DNA from: WJMB01 sp964581465
GTDB taxonomy: Bacteria; RBG-13-66-14
Reading direction: 5' to 3'
Assembly (NCBI GenBank): GCA_964581465.1
Contig: CAZOOP010000019.1
Coordinates: forward strand, 1 to 59,737
DNA length: 59,737 bases
Each line of letters starts with the position of its first letter. Position 1 is the first letter of the stretch. The position numbers and the translations under genes were made by a program. This document shows positions 1-7,505 of the stretch, in pieces. The notes below the pieces were generated by a model. It was not told the DNA's origin, did not search any database, and worked only from the letters and a program-made list of their open reading frames with translations.

Positions 1-253
1 AACTCTCGTGACTGCAAGATTATCACGATATATGATGATCCATAAGCGTTAAGGTATCCCAAGCCTAGATATTCGCACACTTGTCCATGCCCTGACAGCA
101 GATTGCCACTAACGCTTAAGTGTCATAATAACAAGTAATAAGATCAAGCTGAATTAATGATTGGTCAACAACGTGCATTTCAGAGAAGTAAAGAACGGCC
201 CGGCAAGCATCTCCCAATCAGCCTGATTTGGTCCGATCACGTACCATGACGCC
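1..253 (+). repeat. Dispersed ~320-bp repeat, copy A (left end cut by window)
   Basis: This is the 3' three-quarters of the dispersed element seen complete at 4436, 15288, 29204 and 39792. Shared landmarks, in order, are CAGCAGATTGCC near 107, AAGTGTCATAATAACAAG near 118, CGGCCCGGCA near 197 and GCCTGATTTGGTCCG near 220. It ends with ACCATGACGCC at 243-253. The 5' end is either outside the window or diverged in the first 60 bases. Confidence 0.75.
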
Positions 254-487
254 TCGTGAAAACCGGCAACAGTGACCGGCAACACTGAGAAGATCGCTGG
301 CTCGGGGGGGTGTTCGCAGTATCGGAAAGGGCACAGAGTCGAGGTCCGACGAGGGGAAGGCGTTCCCGTCGCCGTCGACTAAAGGCCGCAGGAAACAGAT
401 GAAACCGGCCTCACTCCCCGTGGTGACAAAGCGCACCGTTACTAAAAGTCGGCCGACGCCCCGGCCGGCGCACCGCAGCCCCCGGGG

Positions 488-904
488 CTAGAAGTCCTCC
501 AGGGTGGGGACGAGGAGGATCGGGGTAGTGGTGAGGCGGGAGAGCTCGTTGATCACCTTGAGCGGGGCCTTGTTGTCTTCGGAGAGCCCCAGGGTGATGA
601 CGTCGACTTCTTCCTCCTCGGCGACCTGGGAGATGACCTGGGGTGCCTTGCCGATGCGCAGCAGAGTGCGCACGTTGATCTTGGCGCCCTTGACGTCATA
701 GAGCGACAAGGCCCAGTCGCCGTCCTGCCAGCGGCTCTCGTCCTCGATGACGTGGAGCACCAGCAGCTCGGCACCGAGCTCCTCGGCGACGTGAATGATG
801 TAGGCGCCCTTGTGGCGGGCCGGCACGCTGCCGGCCGTGGTGGCCAGGACCCGCAGGCGCCGTCCGCCCTTGCGCCCGAAGATTCCCAAAAGACCCTTCT
901 TCAC
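488..904 (-). CDS. Universal stress protein (UspA)-like small protein
   Basis: A 138-residue single-domain protein with the alternating strand/helix pattern of the UspA fold. It opens with a basic stretch, then a strand (RVLATTAG), later ELLVLHVIED, and closes with the typical last strand PILLVPTLEDF. The usual ATP-binding loop (G-x2-G-x9-G-S/T before the last helix) is not visible: the place is taken by LGLSEDNKAPLKV, so it may not bind ATP. The GTG at 904 was chosen because a purine-rich AAGGGGG lies about 9 nt upstream. A longer reading to 1081 adds only low-complexity residues. It stands alone on the minus strand. The fold is fairly sure; the role (stress response) is inferred from the family. 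Confidence 0.7.
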   Translation of the reverse strand: MKKGLLGIFGRKGGRRLRVLATTAGSVPARHKGAYIIHVAEELGAELLVLHVIEDESRWQDGDWALSLYDVKGAKINVRTLLRIGKAPQVISQVAEEEEVDVITLGLSEDNKAPLKVINELSRLTTTPILLVPTLEDF

Positions 905-1497
905 CGCGGTCGTCCCCCTTGTGGATGCCCGGAGAAAAGCGGTTGTGTGTATACAGCGGGTAGTCGATGGATTCCTAGTATAGCAATCCCCGGGGTCGAT
1001 AGACAACCCCGGGATGCGCCGCCTTGACACTCCCCCCGCCGCGGGGTTAATCTTAAGCTGGCGGGATCGATAAACCTTCATGAAACCATGTTTTAGGCAC
1101 CCGACGATTACCTTTTCGTCAACCGGGGCCGCGATAGTCGCGGAGCCGTCCCCGCCCCGGGCTCCAGAGAAGCCGCCGGGCGATCACGCCGGTGTTAGGC
1201 ACGCGGGCGACGACGAGCCGGATCGGTTTCGAACAACCTGGGACCGGGATTCGGCGGAAGCGCTCAAGGGAATCCAGCGCTCCATCAATGCCGCCCGGCT
1301 GCTGTACGACCACGGTTTGTAGGTGTCAAACACCTGACCCGCTGTTAGCATTGAAGATACATCATCCGTGCCCGCCGTGGGTCCCCGGGTAGTCCAGCGG
1401 TATTATCGTGGTCCGGGGAGGTCTGACCCCGGAGGCGCCCGTTCAGATTCCGGCGGCGCAGAAGCCGCCGCACCGTCCACCCTTTCCGGAGTGCCGG
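905..1497. other. Intergenic region, no confident gene
   Basis: About 590 bp between the divergent UspA-like gene and the membrane protein at 1498. An 80-codon plus-strand reading at 1080-1322 exists, but it has no good ribosome site and a composition like the other frames, so it is not called. I see no tRNA and no strong terminator here. Confidence 0.4.
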
Positions 1498-1842
1498 ATG
1501 CCCACCTGGCTGATCCGTCTGCTGGCCCTGGCCATCGCCGTCCTGGCGGCCGTGGGCACCCTGCTGGGCCTGGTGCCCTTCACCGAGACCACGGGGCTGA
1601 TCCTACTCTTCGTCGCCCTGGGCGGCGGAGTTACGCTGATCCTGCTCGGACGGCGCAAGCCAATGGAGCAATGGCCCCGGGCGGCGCGGTTCTTCTCCTG
1701 GTGGGCCCTGGGGCTCTCCGTGATCGCCATCGTCACCGTCCTGGTCATCTCCGGCTCCCTGAGCTCGTGCAGCCGGGAGATCGAACGCACCGCCGAAAGC
1801 TATCAGAGCGGCGCGGACACCGTGGAGGACTCATCGAATTGA
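1498..1842 (+). CDS. Small integral membrane protein, unknown function
   Basis: A 114-residue protein starting MPTWLIRLLALAIA. Three hydrophobic segments are visible, at about residues 5-26, 30-49 and 61-82, followed by a short soluble tail with acidic residues. The ATG at 1498 is preferred over an upstream in-frame start at 1408 because GGAG precedes it and hydrophobic sequence begins at once. Its stop codon overlaps the TTG start of the next gene, so the two are probably translated together. I do not recognise the family. Confidence 0.6.
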   Translation: MPTWLIRLLALAIAVLAAVGTLLGLVPFTETTGLILLFVALGGGVTLILLGRRKPMEQWPRAARFFSWWALGLSVIAIVTVLVISGSLSSCSREIERTAESYQSGADTVEDSSN

Positions 1843-2420
1843 AAGGCGAAACGACAACGCGGCGCGGCGGCGCCCCGGCCCTGGCCTCCCTGGCCCTGTT
1901 GATCACCGCGCTGATCGCCGCGGCCAACTACTTCGCCTACATCTTCTTCCAGCTCTACCTGGACCCCTGGTTCTGGCCAACGCTGTCCGGCCTGGTGACG
2001 GCGGCGGTACTGACGGTGATCTTCGTCCGGGCCTCCCGGGAGGAGCTCGGAGCCGCCGCGGCGCTCAAGGCCCTCGTCTTCACCGGCCCCCTGGACAGCG
2101 GCCTGCCTTCGCTGGTCTGGGTCTTCTGGGGATCGACAGTCCTGATCTCCTTCCGCCCCGAGCTGCCCTACCTGGTCTGGCCGGCGGCCGCCCTGGCCCT
2201 GGCCCTGACGGCCCTGGTAATCACCTTCGTCCGGCGTGGTCGCGGACGGCGCTACGGCCTGGCCCTGCCCCTGGTCACGACCATCCTGGCCGGGCTGCTT
2301 TTGGGCGGCAAGCTCTACCTGGACTACGCCGCCCGGCGCATCGACGCCGCCGCCCACGAGCAGCTCGAGTCGGAAATCGAGCTGATGCTCGAGGAGGCCG
2401 AAGATGCCGGAGCGGAGTGA
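1839..2420 (+). CDS. Integral membrane protein, unknown function
   Basis: A 193-residue protein with roughly five hydrophobic segments (about residues 14-36, 42-60, 92-108, 114-136, 148-168) and an acidic C-terminal tail rich in Glu (EIELMLEEAEDA). The TTG start at 1839 overlaps the stop of the previous gene (TTGA), and GGAGG at 1824-1828 gives good spacing. The same frame stays open upstream to 1368, but that part overlaps the upstream gene and reads as a GC shadow. It forms a two-gene membrane-protein operon with its neighbour. No family was recognised. Confidence 0.6.
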   Translation: MKGETTTRRGGAPALASLALLITALIAAANYFAYIFFQLYLDPWFWPTLSGLVTAAVLTVIFVRASREELGAAAALKALVFTGPLDSGLPSLVWVFWGSTVLISFRPELPYLVWPAAALALALTALVITFVRRGRGRRYGLALPLVTTILAGLLLGGKLYLDYAARRIDAAAHEQLESEIELMLEEAEDAGAE

Positions 2421-2444
2421 GCCCGGCGCGCCGGGCTCATCAGG

Positions 2445-2462
2445 TTGGCACGCTTCTTGCAT
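2445..2462 (+). promoter_or_regulatory. Single sigma-54 (RpoN) -24/-12 promoter-like site
   Basis: The sequence TTGGCACGCTTCTTGCAT matches the RpoN consensus TGGCAC-N5-TTGC exactly, with GG at 2447-2448 and GC at 2459-2460, 10 bp apart. It reads rightward and would start transcription near 2472. It lies 25 nt after a gene stop, like the palindromic copies elsewhere, but no opposing arm is present within 100 bp. It could be a real promoter or half of a decayed palindrome. Confidence 0.5.
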
Positions 2463-2563
2463 GGTTAGTCTGGCGAGCACCACGGGCGAGAGCATCCGAA
2501 TATGGCCCCCACCTCGGGCTGATCAAGCGCTGCTGAGCGTCTCTCCGGTCTTTCCACAATAAC

Positions 2564-2582
2564 CGACAGACTGTCGTTTTTT
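2564..2582 (+). terminator. Small hairpin with six-T tract
   Basis: CGACA (2564-2568) pairs with TGTCG (2572-2576) across a 3-nt loop and is followed by TTTTTT. The stem is short (5 bp), so efficiency is doubtful. Its position about 100 nt after the sigma-54-like site suggests it could end a short transcript. Confidence 0.4.
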
Positions 2583-3003
2583 ACTCACAACGCTCGTCCC
2601 GCAGGGTCTCTCCGCCGGAAATGACCCGCAACCGGCAGGAAAGTGATGCTTCTTGTCAATCGAAGAGTGATTACAAGTATTTGCGTTTCTGATAATATGC
2701 CGACGGACTATCACTCGTTCCCGTACTGGCATCCATGGCTAATAGCTTGACGAATATTGCTTTATCACTCAAGTAGCCGCTTTGTGCATATCTGGATTAG
2801 CGATTTCATGCTTTGACTCGCACTTTGCGCTGCTGGAAACTGGAGGCTGACGGCCTCGCTGTCCGAGCCGGTAAGAGTGTTTGCCGTAAAAACAAGCTAA
2901 TTGCAGACTGTTAGATGCTCTAGCCAATTATCGTTCCAGTTTGCAGTGACGAAGCCATGGGGAGCGTTCTCACCGGGTCCAGAGCACCAGACAAACCACT
3001 CTT

Positions 3004-3041
3004 CATCAGTTTGAAGTGGTCCGCGCACCATCCATGGTGCC
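3004..3041 (+). repeat. Diverged 3'-end fragment of the dispersed repeat
   Basis: Over 38 bases this matches the end of the dispersed element at about 28 positions, including TGGTCCG and the terminal CCATG-TGCC. Sequence upstream is too diverged to align by eye, so it is either an old copy or a fragment. Confidence 0.4.
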
Positions 3042-3152
3042 AACATCCAAAAACAACCCATCCGTTTATCAGTTCCTTAAAACAGTATTCAGAGAATCGA
3101 CCCCGGTATCCGCAAGCCTGCATTCCCCTGAAACCCCGAGGACGCCGAACCC

Positions 3153-3959
3153 ATGGAGACCCTCTGCACCTTCATCGCCAAGGGCGGAACGGGTAAGACC
3201 ACCACGGCCGTCAACCTGGCCGGCGGTCTGGCCGCCCGGGGCAGCCGGGTGGTGCTGGTCGACACCGACCCCCAGGGCGGCGTCTCCAACTACTTCCGTC
3301 TCAAGGACTACCGGGGCCTGGCCGAGTTGCTCTCCGGCGACGAAGCCGACCTGGTGCGGGTGCGACCCAACCTGATCGTGGTCACCTCGGGGGGCTCCCG
3401 CCTCTACCGGGCCGGCGAGGCCCTGGCCTCCCGGCCGGACCGCCGCCGGGCGATGGAGCACCTGTTCAGCCGCGAGGCCGGTGAGGGACCCGGGGCCTCG
3501 CTGCGCGCCGGACAGTCCGTGGCCGGCTACTGCGACTACCTGATCTTCGATTGCCCGCCCAATATCGATACCGTCACCGCCGGGGTTCTCGACTACGTCG
3601 ACTGGGTCCTCATCCCGATCTCCATGGACTACATGTCGGCGGTGGCCGGCGTGGACACCGTCAACTATATCCGCGAGCTGCCCTCCGCGGGCTCGCGAAC
3701 CCGGGTGCTGGGCATCCTGCCCACGCTCTACGACCGGCGCACCCGCATCTCGCGGGCCATCTTGCGCCTGATCACCGAGCACTTCGGCACCGACGGCCCG
3801 GCCTCGGTAACCGAGACGGTCATCCGGGCCAACACGCAAATCAAGGAGGCGCCCAGCTTCGGAGCCACCATCTTCGAGCACGCCCCCTACTCCTACGGCG
3901 CCGCCGATTACGAGAAGCTGGTCGACGAGTTGCTGGAACGGCTCGGGAAGGTGGATTGA
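3153..3959 (+). CDS. ParA-family ATPase
   Basis: A 268-residue ParA/MinD-type P-loop ATPase. The deviant Walker A motif KGGTGKTT is at residues 10-17, with the signature lysine at residue 10, followed by DTDPQGG (Walker A') near 38 and the Walker B-like IFDCPPN near 131. Such proteins dimerise on ATP and position DNA or protein cargo on the nucleoid. It lacks the N-terminal helix-turn-helix of plasmid ParA of the P1 type. The next gene starts 2 nt after its stop, forming a two-gene operon. No ParB homologue and no parS-like site were recognised, so it may be an orphan ParA that positions something other than the chromosome. Confidence 0.85.
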   Translation: METLCTFIAKGGTGKTTTAVNLAGGLAARGSRVVLVDTDPQGGVSNYFRLKDYRGLAELLSGDEADLVRVRPNLIVVTSGGSRLYRAGEALASRPDRRRAMEHLFSREAGEGPGASLRAGQSVAGYCDYLIFDCPPNIDTVTAGVLDYVDWVLIPISMDYMSAVAGVDTVNYIRELPSAGSRTRVLGILPTLYDRRTRISRAILRLITEHFGTDGPASVTETVIRANTQIKEAPSFGATIFEHAPYSYGAADYEKLVDELLERLGKVD

Positions 3960-3961
3960 TA

Positions 3962-4261
3962 ATGAGCCGCTATCCGAAAAAACACCTGGGCACCGAAGAC
4001 ATCGAGGGCGGCGAGGAGCTCGAGTACAGCTCCTTTCCCTCCCACATCCTGCTGGGCGAGAACCGCCTGCCCAAAAGCGTCGGCAAGCTGACCCTCAGCG
4101 AGGACGAGCTGGCCCTGCTGCGCGAGTTGGCCCTGGAACTCACCAAACACGCCAAGGGCGAGCCCTTCATCAATAAGGACGGAACCTTCGACGCCGAAGC
4201 GGCCTGGCGCCTGCTCGGCGCCCTGCGCCAGAAAGAAACCGGGCTCACCGACGGCGAGTGA
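3962..4261 (+). CDS. Small protein encoded with ParA; possible partner
   Basis: A 99-residue soluble protein beginning MSRYPKKHLGTEDIEGGEEL, starting 2 nt after the ParA stop with AAGGTGG just upstream. The first ~25 residues mix basic and acidic residues. The middle and end are predicted helical (SEDELALLRELALELTKHAK and AAWRLLGALRQKE). Partners of orphan ParA proteins are often short, with a basic N-terminus that stimulates the ATPase; the start RYPKK would fit that, but this is inference. No family was recognised. Confidence 0.6.
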   Translation: MSRYPKKHLGTEDIEGGEELEYSSFPSHILLGENRLPKSVGKLTLSEDELALLRELALELTKHAKGEPFINKDGTFDAEAAWRLLGALRQKETGLTDGE

Positions 4262-4435
4262 TGAGCCCACAGGCATGCGGGATCACATAACACCACTGGA
4301 CCACGCAAACGCCGGATACGGCCCGGGATCATCACAAGCTGCCGGGCCGGCATCGACAGCTCGGAAAGCGACGGCAGCAAGGTGTCTTTTCCCGTGGGGC
4401 TTGTCACACGCGCCTGAACAGGCATATCTCGCCAG

Positions 4436-4766
4436 GGGATCGTATACACCATCTGGACATAAATGTGATTGTATCCTGCTGATAATATGGGTGATGATCA
4501 TCGGATACCCGTCACAGAACGGGCGGTTGCAAAGCGGCGGTTAATACGGATCTTAACCTTAGCGATCCTTAGCGATGCTTGATATCAGCGGACCTGTATC
4601 AGCCTTGGCAGCAGATTGCCACTGAACCCTAATTGTCATACTAACAAGCAATAAGGGCATGCTAAATGAACGTTTGCTTCTATAAGGCGCATTTCAGGGG
4701 GTCAACAACGGCCCGGCGGGTTGATCCCAACCAGCCTGATTTGGTCCGAACACTTTCCCTGACGCC
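4436..4766 (+). repeat. Dispersed ~320-bp repeat, copy B
   Basis: A complete copy of the element. It begins GGGATCGTATACACCATC and ends CCCTGACGCC. Internal landmarks are GTGATTGTATCCTG, GATGATCATCGGATACCCG, GCAGCAGATTGCCACTGAA, AACAAGCAATAAGGGCATGC and GCCTGATTTGGTCCGAACAC. Similarity to copies C, D and G runs across the whole length with small gaps, which points to a mobile or duplicated unit rather than a shared regulatory site. Confidence 0.8.
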
Positions 4767-4870
4767 ATCGCCAATGGCTGGTTGCTACGCGCCATAGACC
4801 CGCGCAAGCTGTCACTGTCCAGGCGTTGCCTGATGGCCGGAAACCAGGCTTGTCCCTGGGAGGGCGCTAC

Positions 4871-4902
4871 CAAGAGGAACAAGAGGAACAAGAGGAACAA
4901 GA
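4871..4902 (+). repeat. Tandem 9-mer AAGAGGAAC, about 3.5 units
   Basis: Three full copies of AAGAGGAAC followed by AAGAG. It lies in an otherwise featureless gap about 100 nt after repeat copy B. A simple repeat with no evident function. Confidence 0.7.
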
Positions 4903-5886
4903 GAACGCTGATACTCGGGAAGCCGCGACTCCAATTTGCATCCCGGGCTTGCCGGTTAACGGAGGCTAAATCCTTTCAAATAGCTGCTTAAGCTGATATG
5001 CAAGCTCGTTGGCTAGTTGGGTTCGGTTCTTGGGACCATCAAGACTGACTGGAGCGCCATCTGCAGCGATCGATTGCTCTAACGAAGAAGCAGTGCTCGA
5101 TCGCTGAATAGCCAATGGCGGATACTCGTTTATGCGGTAAGCTGATACAAGGGCCGATCCGGTCGACGGACCGCCGTCACCTCGTCATCCATCATTGACG
5201 GCCTTCGCAGTTTTCCGCTCGAAGGAAGGTACCCACCGAATAAATCCGGTCTCCCGTCTTCCTCGTTGTACTGAGCAAGCAACGCCCTGCCGCAACTCGA
5301 CTGCCGGGCAATGACGGCCGTCCCGGCACTATAGCCCGCCGAGTACGGACACCGGCTAAGCGGCGGCACCGGGAAGCCCGATCCCGTCTCCGTCCGCCAA
5401 GACAAGCGCCCCAGAACAGATCACCGGAACAGGGTCGCCGAGTCAGCCCAGTCAAGATAAGTCCGGCCGATCCGAAACAGACCCCTCGTCAAGCCGAGCC
5501 TGATACGCTATAATCAAGGGGCGTAGCCGAAACCTCAGCTATCAGTATCTGACCTCAAAGGCTCACACATTGAGCGGAGCGTCCCGGGGTTGTGGCGCCG
5601 GCGGGCAAAACCCTCCGTTAGTTGTCATTTAGACCTCATTCAATAAGCCGATTCTACCGCTTTCCGAAAGGCGGCCCACCGGCCGAGAAAACCATTCCAA
5701 CCGCGCCGAATGTGTGCTCACAGCCGCTGCCGAGCGGCGAAAATCCTTATCACGGCACGGTCTCAATCCGGATTACCGCCCCGCTGTGCTCCGACCGAAC
5801 TCAACGGCGGCACACGGGCTGTCGATCAACCCAACTGGTGATACCGGTCGCGACCGGTTCACCCCCTCGCGTTGACGGGAGGAATG

Positions 5887-6429
5887 ATGGCGGAAAAGAA
5901 GTCTAAACGAGACTTCTCCTTCGAGATGATAATGCTCAAGCAGCGTAAGCACTGGTCCGAACGTGGGGCGAGCATTATCTTTTCTATCGTGATGATCGTA
6001 ATCGTGATCACGGCCAGCTTCTTCTACTCCAAGGTCATCGACCTCCTGGAGAGCTACAACATTTATATGGATCTGAACATGTACATTCTTTGGATCCTGG
6101 TCATACCCTTTATCGTCAACATCATCATCGTACGGATGTCCCAGGCCAACTACGCCGTGACCGACACCCGCGTGGTGATGACCCAGCCCTACTCCCGTGA
6201 TGTGGCCTGGGCGATACCGCTGAGCGACATCATCCGCGCCGAGAAGCAGTCCTCCAGCACCAGCAAGAGCGATATCAACATCCTCACCAAGGTCTCCAGC
6301 GGCAACCGCCTGATGATCAACAAAGAGGGCGAGTACGGACTGACCACGCTGGAAAAGGTCGCCAATCCTGACACCTTCGTCAACACCCTCAACGCCGCGC
6401 GGCGCAGCCTGGGCGAGGCACCGGCCTGA
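5887..6429 (+). CDS. Membrane-anchored PH-domain-like protein
   Basis: A 180-residue protein with two transmembrane segments (about residues 30-50 and 65-88) and a C-terminal soluble domain. The soluble part, YAVTDTRVVMTQPYSRDVAWAIPLSDI and on, resembles the bacterial PH (bPH/YdbS-like) domain that follows paired membrane helices: a strand, the Y-x-V-T-x-x-R-V signature, then more strands and a final helix. The start is the second of two adjacent ATGs because GGGAGG sits 4 nt before it. The next gene, 58 nt on, encodes a zinc-ribbon protein. Function is unknown; these domains usually act at the membrane. Confidence 0.65.
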   Translation: MAEKKSKRDFSFEMIMLKQRKHWSERGASIIFSIVMIVIVITASFFYSKVIDLLESYNIYMDLNMYILWILVIPFIVNIIIVRMSQANYAVTDTRVVMTQPYSRDVAWAIPLSDIIRAEKQSSSTSKSDINILTKVSSGNRLMINKEGEYGLTTLEKVANPDTFVNTLNAARRSLGEAPA

Positions 6430-6487
6430 GAACGGCTATCGCAGTGACTACCTGAGCGTTCCCCCAACCCAAGCCACCGACGATAAT

Positions 6488-7255
6488 ATGGGTCAACGAG
6501 CCTGCCCCAATCCCGACTGCGGCCGCAGCATCTCCAGCGATGCGCAGAAGTGCAAATACTGCGGCACGGAGATTCCCACGTCCTCGAAGGAAGAGACCGA
6601 GGATACGGGGGGCGACGACCTCTATCTTCCCGTGGTCTGTCCGGACTGCGGCGCGACAATCAAGGCCGGACTCCAGCAGTGCCCCCATTGCGGCTACAAG
6701 CGCCCCGAAGGTGACGCCAAGCCGACCACGAAAAGCCTGGCTCCCGAGAAGGCCAACAAGCCGCCGGCCAAGGCCGCGAAAAAAAGCGGTCCCAAGAAAC
6801 CGCCCCAGGTCATCGTCCCCAAGAAGGCCGCCCCCGAACCAGCCAAGCCCCAACCGGCGCCCAAACCCGAACCCAAATCTAAACCGGCGCCCAAGCCCGA
6901 ACCGGCTGCCAAGCCGAAAGCCGCTCCGAAACCCGAACCGGCCGCCGAAGTCAATCCCACGCCGCCCAGCCGTAGTGAGCAGGATGCCATCGACCGCCGA
7001 CCAGCGAAGGCCGAGAGCGTCCCACCGCCGCAGGGCCTCGATGAAAACTACCTTCCCGACCGCCCCGGCGACCTGCCCGATTCCGAGATCCATGTCTTCC
7101 TGCGCGGCCTGCAGTGGGCCGCCAAGCCGATGGACTATCCCACGCTGATCAAGAACATGCGCGAGCACAAGATCGGCCCCAAGGATTTCGTCTACGACCG
7201 GCACCAGCAGTGGCGAACCGTGGCCGAGATCTTCAACCTCCCCGAGGTCGACTAG
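6488..7255 (+). CDS. Double zinc-ribbon protein with Pro/Ala/Lys linker and GYF-like domain
   Basis: A 255-residue modular protein. Two zinc ribbons come first: CPNPDCG...CKYCG near residues 6-26 and CPDCG...CPHCG near 51-68. A flexible linker of about 90 residues follows, dominated by Pro, Ala, Lys and repeated KPEP units. The last 60 residues (IHVFLRGLQWAAKPMDYPTL to AEIFNLPEVD) resemble a GYF_2/DUF4339-like fold that binds peptides. GATAAT directly precedes the ATG and no ribosome site is visible, so the transcript could be leaderless. A strong terminator follows at 7276. It probably works as an adaptor, but the partner is not known. Confidence 0.6.
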   Translation: MGQRACPNPDCGRSISSDAQKCKYCGTEIPTSSKEETEDTGGDDLYLPVVCPDCGATIKAGLQQCPHCGYKRPEGDAKPTTKSLAPEKANKPPAKAAKKSGPKKPPQVIVPKKAAPEPAKPQPAPKPEPKSKPAPKPEPAAKPKAAPKPEPAAEVNPTPPSRSEQDAIDRRPAKAESVPPPQGLDENYLPDRPGDLPDSEIHVFLRGLQWAAKPMDYPTLIKNMREHKIGPKDFVYDRHQQWRTVAEIFNLPEVD

Positions 7256-7275
7256 GCCCGACAAGCTCGTTACTA

Positions 7276-7298
7276 CCCCCCTTAGCGGGGGGGTTTTT
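7276..7298 (+). terminator. Rho-independent terminator
   Basis: Six C (7276-7281) pair with the G run 7287-7293 across the loop TTAGC, followed by TTTTT. It lies 20 nt after the zinc-ribbon gene and ends the two-gene unit. Confidence 0.85.
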
Positions 7299-7505
7299 CG
7301 TATGAGCCGTCCCTGATCTGAGGGACCTGCCAGCGGAGTACCGGGGCACTCCCGGGCATCCCGGAACGTGTTCGGAAGGAATCAGGTTGGTAGGGTCAGC
7401 TCGCAAATCCGGCGCAAGCAACCCTTGGCTACCACGCCCGGGGGTTGTAGAATGGATTGACATCCCACCCGGCGTTTAACCAATACCTGTCACCTTTCAA
7501 CCGCC

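Larger units (their letters stand above)
2421..3152. other. Intergenic region with sigma-54 site, hairpin and repeat end
   Basis: About 730 bp without a convincing protein gene. It holds a single sigma-54-type promoter (2445-2462), a terminator-like hairpin (2564-2582) and a 38-bp stretch (3004-3041) resembling the 3' end of the dispersed repeat. The remainder is lower in GC than the coding regions. Confidence 0.5.
4262..5886. other. Long intergenic region (1.6 kb) with one repeat copy
   Basis: Besides the dispersed repeat copy B (4436-4766) and a tandem 9-mer (4871-4902), I see no supported gene. Open frames at 4782-4991, 5130-5455 and 5622-5906 lack ribosome sites and recognisable sequence. 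A TATAAT at 5510-5515 has no clear -35 partner and no gene close behind. Confidence 0.45.

Noticed and set aside
1080..1322. An 80-codon plus-strand frame between the UspA-like and membrane-protein genes
   Set aside because: No ribosome site, no recognisable motif and Pro/Arg-rich composition like the other frames. It could be real but cannot be supported.
4600..4620. A sigma-54-like site inside the dispersed repeat (TTGGCAGCAGATTGCC)
   Set aside because: The GG and GC are only 9 bp apart instead of 10, and the sixth base is G, so it does not fit the RpoN consensus.
4782..4991. Small plus-strand frame with a repeated Arg-Asn-Lys run
   Set aside because: The run is produced by the tandem 9-mer AAGAGGAAC; no ribosome site or homology was seen.
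5130..5455. Overlapping minus-strand frames in the 4.3-5.9 kb gap
   Set aside because: Both frames are Arg/Pro-rich, without ribosome sites or motifs, and are probably chance openings.
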